Shown here in pieces: positions 56,982-64,000 of a stretch of DNA of 64,000 nucleotides (the first letter of the stretch is position 1; each line of letters begins with the position of its first letter). Under the pieces are notes generated by a model. The model was not told the origin of the DNA, ran no database searches, and saw only the letters and a list, made by a program, of their open reading frames with translations. This stretch comes from Uranotaenia lowii (Eukaryota; Arthropoda; Insecta; Diptera; Culicidae), in contig NC_073691.1 in NCBI RefSeq assembly GCF_029784155.1, forward strand, positions 119,908,226-119,972,225. The letters run 5' to 3'. The translations under genes and the position numbers were made by a program.

Positions 56982-57875
56982 CACTGAAAAAAATTTTCAC
57001 TTTAAAGGTAAGTGACATCTGGAGTGAATTTCGGCCATTCGTAAATTCATGTGAATTTTAAGTGACCGTCAAGTGAAAAATCACTTGTGACCGTTCAAGT
57101 GAATTTCAAGTGAGTGGCAAAGTCAATTTCAAATGTTTGCTCAGGTCAGGTCATTAATATCTTTCAGTTGTAGTGGTTTTAAAGTGAAATTTTCATGAAT
57201 CAACTTTGTTTTTTCAAAACAATTATTTATTTAAAAAAACAACGTACTTACTTATTTTTCCTTATTTTGGTTCAAAGAAGTTTCGGCTTGAAAAAAACAT
57301 TCACTTCCTCACTTTGACAAGACATTATGGTTGATCTTTTCTGAAATAATAAAAAAAAAAGATTAAAAAGTATTTGCTGTTTTGCATGATACTTACTTTA
57401 ATTTCACTGCACTTGAATGCTTCTTAAATAAATCATCTTCGAAAAACGTATCCAAAACCTGATTGCTTTGAAAAAGGTCACTGCGACGTATTAACCGATA
57501 CACACGATGTTTCTGTCGACCTATGGAAAAATATAATTGTTTAAAAAAATAAATTATTATAATTCTGCACCTACCAACTCAAACAAACCTCTTTTGTTTC
57601 TTTGCCAAACAAAAATAAAACAATCAATACTGACATTGTTGACATTCGCTATGCAAAAAATCACTTGAAGTGATGGGCAAGTGAATTTTGGCTTAAGTGA
57701 CCGGTCAAGTGAATTTCAAGTGAGCATCAAAGCCGGTCACTTAAAACTCAAGTGATGAGGAAGTGAATATTGATTCGGTCACTTAAAACTTAAGTGAGAG
57801 GCAAGTGAAATGTACATGAGCCACTTGAAATGAAGAAATTCACTGAGTTTTCACTTTTAAGTGAATCTTCTAGTG
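56982..57875. mobile_element. MITE dense in AAGTGA motifs (894 bp)
   Basis: The ends are inverted (CACTGAAAAAAATTTTCACT at the left; CACTAGAAGATTCACTTAAA reading inward from the right). Both outer ~200 bp repeat aagtga, aagtgaattt and their complements many times, and so can fold extensively. The middle is AT-rich. No transposase. No target duplication was evident. Confidence 0.6.
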
Positions 57876-57916
57876 TTTTTTATGTGTGATTTTGGGTTCA
57901 GTGTATAAAGCATTCG

Positions 57917-58375
57917 TAAGGTTGCCAGATTACCCGGTTTTATCCGGGTTTGCCCGGATATTTAACACTAAATTTATGAACAGTCCAGGCCGGCCCGGTT
58001 ACCCGCATTTCATTGAAAAATGCCTGGATTTTGCCTGGGTTTTTTCACATTATTTGGCAAACTAAACAAAAAAAAAAAAAACAACAAACACCTCCAAAAC
58101 AAATTTTTTTGAGCAAGTTTTATAAAAATAATCATGACAGGCTTTTTGGAAGCCACAAATACGGTTCAAAATCAATCGATGAGTTTTGATGAAAAAAAAA
58201 TTTTTTTTCATTTTTTTTATTGATTTTTGTTGAGGAATTTCTGAGATTTGACAAAATTGTCCGGATTTATGGTCGTCAATTTGAAATCGGATGCCCGGAT
58301 TTTGCCAGGTTTTTGTACAAAAATTGCCCGGTTTGTCCGGCCCGGATACGTGCTGAAAACATTCTGGCAACCTAA
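57917..58375. mobile_element. hAT-like MITE, same family as 26255-28577 (459 bp)
   Basis: Ends TAAGGTTGCCAGAT (left) and TTAGGTTGCCAGAA (right, inward) with an 8-bp duplication AGCATTCG at 57909-57916 and 58376-58383. Rich in ccgg and cccgga motifs near both ends, as in the longer copy. No coding content. It shows the family's normal size, against which the long copy is seen to be expanded. Confidence 0.82.
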
Positions 58376-58383
58376 AGCATTCG

Positions 58384-61169
58384 TATGATAAAAAGTTGGT
58401 AAAAGTTATTGGTGTTCTGGAATAAGTACATATTTTCTATCAATTAAATTCACCATAGTACCAATAGTACCAATAGTACCAAACACTTTTTTTCAAAATT
58501 TAGGACGGTTCGAGCAATAAAGTAACGATTCAACCAAGAAAACACAATTTTGTTGAAAATTTCCTGAGAAATCAAAGGGAAAATCTATCGTCCATACTGA
58601 CCCCATAAAGCAGGGTAAATGAAGACAACAGCAGTCCATAACGATTTACGTGATAATTTTTGCTTTGCACCTATCAAGCTCACCTCTTCAGTATTTGTGA
58701 ACAACAAGTTGTAAATCACATTGAACCTATTTTTTTCAAAACTGACCCTCTGCTGATTTGTTAAAGATACATTTTTAAGTTGAACTATACGAAAAACCGT
58801 ACCCACTCACCCCAGGGTACCATAAATGATAATAATGGTTTTTTTGTGTAAAGATTAATGAACAAAAACTTGAGGGAAAAAATGTTCGATTTTGGCAACA
58901 CAAAGTGTTCAGGCGTATTGCCAAAATCGTAAGGGGCATGTATTTATAACTTTTAAGTAAGTTGTTGTTAGTTAGTTATTTTTCGTAATTCTTATAGAAG
59001 ATATGGAACACAAACTTCATATAGAAATAAGTTCGTTCTCTTAATAAAATGCTTTTCAACAGAAAAAAGAGTACATTTCGTGAAATTTCGACGTAAAAAG
59101 ATTACGATTGCAAAAGAGTGCTCTGAAAATAGTACGTATGGTTTCCCTAGTTTAATGGTTTACGAAAATTGATAAAGAAAACGAAGAATGACCTCAAAAA
59201 CATGTCAATACATACGATTTTTTTTTTTTAATTTTTCGATGAAATGTTCGGAAGCTTAGAGACTATTTTTTAAAGTAAGTTCACATTACTACCTTTATGT
59301 TAAATTTACAGAACTCGATTACCTGCAGTGGATTTTCTTAGTCGACATTTGAAAAAAGTCAATTTTTTAATGCATAGGTAGCTATGAAAGTAATAGTAAT
59401 TTAAAAAATACTGGGCGTTCGTATTCAAAGCTTTTTGAAATGGCTCATCAGGTAAGATCTTTATAGTCCATAACCATAGCTCATTCAAGACGGACATATT
59501 TGTCTCTATAATCATCCCTATAAAATAGTCAATGTATGATATTGGGTGCAAATCTGCATCAGAGAAATCATTCAGATGAAAGAAGTAATGCACAAACCAA
59601 TCGTAAGTCATCATTCCGATGGCTTTCTGTGCAAGAATTCCGATATATGGATTCCACTGAAGTTGAACGTAGTAAAAGCTTTCTATTTCCGGCGGACATA
59701 AAAAATAAGTTCCTCTCCAGCCTCTCTTCCTCTTTCATCCACCCACTATCTCGTTCGCTCTTTTGCACAAATGCATCCGATGCTGATGTTGTGCCGACAC
59801 ATTAATCTTTTGTCGTTTGGGTACACTTTCAACTTTAGCACTTTGCCCGGGCGTCTCAGAAGAGGATTTCGTATGTTGGTGCAGCTTTCATTTTGCTAAT
59901 GCTCCAACAGAGACGATGATTTTTTTTCTTGTTGCTTCGCAGCACTACTATAGCCAAACCAGAAGTGCACTTTCATCACCACTTGATAACGGGACGTTTA
60001 GTAATGTGTGCATGCTGATGATGGAAGGGATTTGCGCGCCCCTTAGCCGCATTGTAAGTTGCCATTTTGCATGGAATCAAAGTGGCACAAAAGATCTCAA
60101 CACGTTTCGAGAATACGTTGAATGCGATTGTGATCTGTCGTGCAAAACAAAACTTGCGCTTAAAATATTACTTTTCTGCTCACTTTTTGATCTCTGAACG
60201 GCCGGAAATCTTTGAAACTGGAAGCTAACAGCGCTCTGGTACAAAATTTACGACTAACTATGAGTATGATGCTCAGAGGAAACTCTTTCATTAATTGTTC
60301 CAAAATTAAAACTATTGAGGAACTTTAAAAAATGTACATCAAGTACTGTAGTGAATGTTTGCCGTTTTGGACTAAAATGATCAGTTGAATAAATCTAGAG
60401 CAATGAAATTTGTAACAGTGTTTCCTAAATAAACCAACATCTGAATAATGCTATAAAATCTAAATTAAACCTGTACGGTATTCAAACATTCGAAACGTTG
60501 CTGTGAGTTTCACCATGTTCCTGGACAATTGAGCCAGATTTCGTTTTTCTTAACAACTGATTCAATTGCATTTACAAGCAAATTTTTTATATATTTTTTT
60601 TACATTTCGATATATTTATTAAATAAAACATTAAAAACATCTACTCACCCAACTTGAGGAAGGTCATCACACATCATAGTGTATGAATGAATTGAAGATA
60701 ATAGTAAATGGCATGGCATATTCGTTTGCATTAGTTGAAAATTATTACAATGTTCTACAGCGGAAAAAATAGAAGTTGATTCTCGTGACCTTACTTTCAT
60801 CTCAAGGTAAACAACGGTAATAATAAACACCTTTTCCAAATAGTGTCTTATATTTCATGCTAGCCACTATTAATTTAAAACAGCTAAATAGATTGATGTT
60901 CTGAACCACTATGCAATTATTATAGAGTTACAATGAAAAAATCGTGAAAATCTCAAAATTCTTTTTGATGTAAAATGACTAAAAATTAAACAAAAATTCA
61001 AAATCTGGTATTGGTAGAAAAAGGTGCAATTTTTTAAAGAACGGTTTTTGATAAGCGGAGAACCTATTACATAAAATGAAAAATAAATCTGTTCAAGTCA
61101 CAACCTCCATTCAAACTGCACACTTCACACTATAAAAATCCTTGTCAATATAAGGACTAAAAAAAGCTA
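58384..61169. other. Non-coding interval
   Basis: Mostly AT-rich. The 59550-60190 part is somewhat GC-richer and has a 126-residue frame (59817-60197) with no recognised domain or homology. No supported gene. Confidence 0.45.
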
Positions 61170-62481
61170 AAGCATGGATCACTACAAATCTTGACGCACT
61201 ATTTATTTTACCATACTGCTCCTAGTTGTCGGATCTGGAATGTTTTGGCAGCACTTTGTAGAGGAATGTTTCTTCTATCAGTGCTGAAAATTTCATTACG
61301 ATTCGTTTTGTTTCGAAAAAGTTACACGTGATGGAAGCCGCGAGATGAAAATAAATTTTGAACAACCACGTCAAAAACCCGACGTGGTCGGGTTCAAAAA
61401 TCGCGAAATCGTTAAAAATGGTCAAATCAACCGTGTGTAGCGTTCTCAAACGGGTCTGTGAGATGCGTACTATAGATCGGCAGGTTCATACTAAGCATCA
61501 TAGTGGAATTAAGGATCAGAAACTGCATTTGAAGGTGTTGAGAACGATCAAGGAAAACACAGGGTAGTCGGACTATGACATTGCCAAGAAATTCAAAGCC
61601 GACCGGTGCACCGTCAGCAGAATTTGTCTACGCGAAGGAATACGATCCTATCGGACCAGTAAGCAACCAAACAGGACATTGAAGCAGAATTTAGTAGCCA
61701 AAGGACGTGCCCGCAAGTTATACAAGAAGATTCCAACGAAGTTCGACGGATGCATCCTCATGGATGACGAAACGTACGTGAAGATGGATTTTGGGCAGCT
61801 TTCTGGCCAAAAATTATGTAAAGCCACTGCAGTGGTGCACTGCACTGGTCATGGTGATGTCCCCGGCAACTTCAAATTCGTTTTTGCTGATAAGTTTGGA
61901 AGAAAGTGTTTGATCTGGCAAGGTATTTGCAGCTGCGGACGAAAAATTCCGGTTTTTGTGAAAAACAAGACCATGGACTCCGAAATTTACAAGGTGCCTG
62001 AAAAACTTTTTTTTCGTACATTGGATCTCACCAAGCACTAATTAAGTTTTCGCCAGATTTGGCAAGCTGCCACTACAGCTAGGAGGTTCTACAGTGGTAT
62101 TGGGCCAACGGGTGGATTTTGTCGAAAAGGACATCAACCCACCCAACTGTCCTCAATTCCGCTCTATCGAAAAATTTTGGGCAATTGTCAAGCAGAAGAT
62201 GAAGAAGAATGGTAGGACGACTCGGGATGCAACAGAGATGAAGAGTTTGTGGAACAAAATGGCCGCTGCGGTCAGCGAATAGGGTGTTCAAACTATAATG
62301 AGTGATACTCAACGAAAAGTTCGAAAATTCATCAAAACAACATCGGAATATTTTTTTTATTATTTTTCCTTTAAAGTGCAATAAAAACCCTACATTTCAA
62401 GTTCAAAACATTTTTATTTCGTTTACATAGCTCCGAGATAGACCCGTTTTAATGCGTCCAGATTTGTAGTGATCCATGCTT
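61170..62481 (+). mobile_element. Tc1/mariner-superfamily DD37E transposon (1312 bp), inactive
   Basis: Terminal inverted repeats of ~28 bp: AAGCATGGATCACTACAAAT at 61170 and the same reading inward from 62481, with TA at 61168-61169 and 62482-62483. The interior encodes a transposase in broken frames. Size and TIR position fit a single complete copy of the ITm DD37E type known in mosquitoes. Confidence 0.88.
61332..62282 (+). pseudogene. DD37E transposase pseudogene
   Basis: N-terminal helix-turn-helix part: VKNPTWSGSKIAKSLKMVK at about 61360, then CTVSRICLREGIRSY across a stop near 61566. Catalytic part: first Asp in LMDDETYVKMDF (about 61765), second Asp in FSPDLASCHY (about 62050), Glu in SIEKFWAIVK (about 62170). 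I count 37 residues between the second Asp and the Glu, giving DD37E. Inactivating lesions: frameshift at the start, stops near 61566, 62039 and 62080, and a frameshift near 62112. A few losses in the middle. In active relatives this enzyme cuts at the TIRs and inserts at TA. Confidence 0.88.
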
Positions 62482-62483
62482 TA

Positions 62484-63321
62484 AACTTTCATTTCTGGAC
62501 AACTTTTAAGCGGATGGATGAAAATTGATAGAATTGATGAAATACTACCTAAGTAGTAATGTAGTGTTTACATGTGCAAAATTTTGTGGTGATCTGTTTA
62601 GTAGTTTTTGAGATAACCCCAAGCAACCAAAAGTCACATATTTCATGGAATGAAGGCTTTGAAAGTTTCATTATGACTGACAAAGAGAATCAACTGCCCA
62701 ATTCCCTTAAGTGAACTTTATGTACTCATTACTGAACTTGAAAGCTGAAAAAATGATTAATATGTACGTTGTTGTCGTACTTGTAATTTAATTCCCAACT
62801 TTTCAACCTAAATCTCTAACAATTCCGCCGACACACAACCTTCTTCCGAAAATTCGTTACATGAATCACCGTTTTTTTTTTTTCAAACTACGCGCTCAAA
62901 ACATTTCATAAGCTTGTCATATAAAATTTGATCTCTCAGGATTCATCACTGACAGCTATTAGGCCTGTTCAATGCATCATAAATCTCATCTCATAAAGCT
63001 ACTAAATAAATTCTTTACATTGTTATTTACAATATCTATAATCACTACAGTTGTATGTGACTTATTTTGCCCAATTCCCATGAGTGAACTATATGTACTC
63101 ATTACTGAACTTGAAAGCTGAAAAAAAAAATTTATATGTATGTACGTTGTATGGGACTTATGTCACATTAAGGGCACAAAAGTGCTCAAAACGGGATTTT
63201 CTGAGTCATCTAAAAGGCACAAACGCGCTCAAAATGGGATTTACTAAGTCACAAAAAATGTGTTGAGGTGCTTTCAAAATCAAATCACCACATCGAGTTT
63301 TATTTTTAGTAAGGAAAACAT
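62484..63321. repeat. Non-coding interval with direct repeats
   Basis: A ~78-bp segment at 62695-62772 (TGCCCAATTCCC to GTACGTTGT) is repeated in the same direction at 63068-63149, 373 bp away. A second small tandem pair of ~43-bp units starts at 63173 and 63216 (GGCACAAA...GGGATTT). No gene seen. Confidence 0.7.
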
Positions 63322-63393
63322 CTAGGCGTAGTCTAGTGGTAGCGTGTTCGATTCTCACCACGAAGGTTGGGGTTCGATCCCCAAGCCGGGCAA
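63322..63393 (+). ncRNA. tRNA-like sequence or SINE head
   Basis: A-box-like TAGTCTAGTGGTAGC and B box GGTTCGATCCC are spaced as in a tRNA, and a T-run (terminator-like) follows at about 63394-63401. The T-arm stem pairs, but the acceptor stem does not pair well and the anticodon arm is irregular, so it is more likely a tRNA pseudogene or SINE head than a working tRNA. It most resembles Glu/Gly tRNAs. Confidence 0.55.
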
Positions 63394-63572
63394 GTTTTTT
63401 TTAATAAGTAATTTGGTAATTGAGTGACCATTCTGATGCGATATATGAAGGAAATGTAGGAAAGAAGCAATCGAGTAATTTGTCGAGTTTGGAATCCGGT
63501 GCGTGGTATCATGGCGGCCTAATGTACAACATAGTATTTATTCAAGAGAAGGTGATATGAACCGATGTCAAG

Positions 63573-64000
63573 GCTTTTCACTTGGCTTATTTTCCTAATA
63601 AATGGAAAAATGCCAAAATAACTCCAATTTTGAAACCTGGAAAAAGTGCATCAGAGCCTTCAAGTCATCGACCAATTAGTTTGCTTCCTTCTTTAAGTAA
63701 ACTATTTGAGAGAGTTATTTTGAATAGAATGATGATCCACATTAATCAGAATTCTATTTTCCCTGATGAACAATTTGGCTTTCGTCATGGACTATCTACT
63801 ACACATCAACTTTTGAGTGTAAGTAATATGATTAACGCTAGGAAATCTGAAGGTTATTCAACTGGTGTTGCTCTTCTAGATATTGAAAAAGCTTTTGACA
63901 CGACGAGCTAAACAAGCTCGATTTGACTTTCCTGTATATCTTACAAAAATTATTCAAAATTATTTGACTAGCCGAACCTTACAAGTAAGCTATCAAAATT
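63573..64000 (+). pseudogene. Second Juan-like LINE copy, 5' truncated (RT part, runs off window)
   Basis: Begins within the ORF2 RT (equivalent to about 52205 of the intact copy) and follows it closely: YFPNKWKNAKITPILKPG, RMMIHINQNSIFPDEQFG, LLDIEKAFD. A short deletion after that motif near 63900 shifts the frame (DTTS then stop), and the sequence then realigns to the window end. 5' truncation is the usual outcome of LINE insertion. Confidence 0.9.

Noticed and set aside
59817..60197. 126-residue frame in a GC-richer stretch
   Set aside because: No recognisable domain or homologous family; composition alone can give such a frame.

Overview
This is insect nuclear DNA, most likely from a culicine-type mosquito. 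The inference rests on the mix of transposable elements: two BEL/Pao elements with the mosquito gag layout, a Juan-like Jockey LINE, an I-group LINE with RNase H, an RTE-clade LINE, a Tc1/mariner copy with DD37E spacing, tRNA-derived SINEs, and hAT- and Harbinger-like MITEs. I found no convincing host protein gene. Nearly every supported coding feature is a retroelement or transposon, and most are broken.

Layout. 1-8220: BEL/Pao element A (minus strand, gag with a PHD finger), split by a Harbinger-like MITE (527-1351, TAA target duplication) and a hAT-like element (2502-4456, 8-bp duplication, itself carrying a SINE). 8221-11850: no gene recognised. 11850-13150: a repeat with an exact 143-bp period. 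13600-14400: an ~80-bp minisatellite. 14660-17405: a decayed RTE-clade LINE. 19845-20000: a SINE with an 11-bp duplication. 20600-33300: one decayed I-group LINE spread over 12.7 kb by nested insertions: a Copia 5' end, a Jockey/CR1-type LINE, a hAT-like element with a histone-like insert and a long (CA)n tract, a non-autonomous LTR element with identical LTRs, and a SINE. 35388-36850: an RTE fragment split by a MITE that carries a 72-bp-arm foldback. 38438-43275: BEL/Pao element B, with a few frameshifts, whose 3' end is fused to an antisense piece of Juan-like ORF1. 44573-46396: a 1.8-kb near-perfect palindrome bounded by TA. 46731-49328: a Jockey/CR1-type ORF2 on the minus strand. 49350-53424: an apparently intact Juan-like element (ORF1 and ORF2). 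54141-58375: AT-rich DNA with three non-autonomous DNA elements. 61170-62481: a DD37E Tc1/mariner copy with both inverted repeats. 63322-63393: a tRNA-like sequence. 63573-64000: a second, 5'-truncated Juan-like copy running off the window.

How it fits together. The region reads as a heterochromatin-like or intergenic transposon nest. Target-site duplications let several insertion events be ordered: I-group LINE first, then hAT, LTR, Jockey-type and SINE insertions; BEL A first, then the Harbinger and hAT elements. The only element that looks able to make its proteins is the Juan-like LINE at 49.3-53.6 kb. The most unusual observations are the identical-LTR non-autonomous element with 74-bp repeats, the long palindrome, the histone-type 3' stem-loop inside a hAT-like element, and the BEL-Juan antisense chimera.
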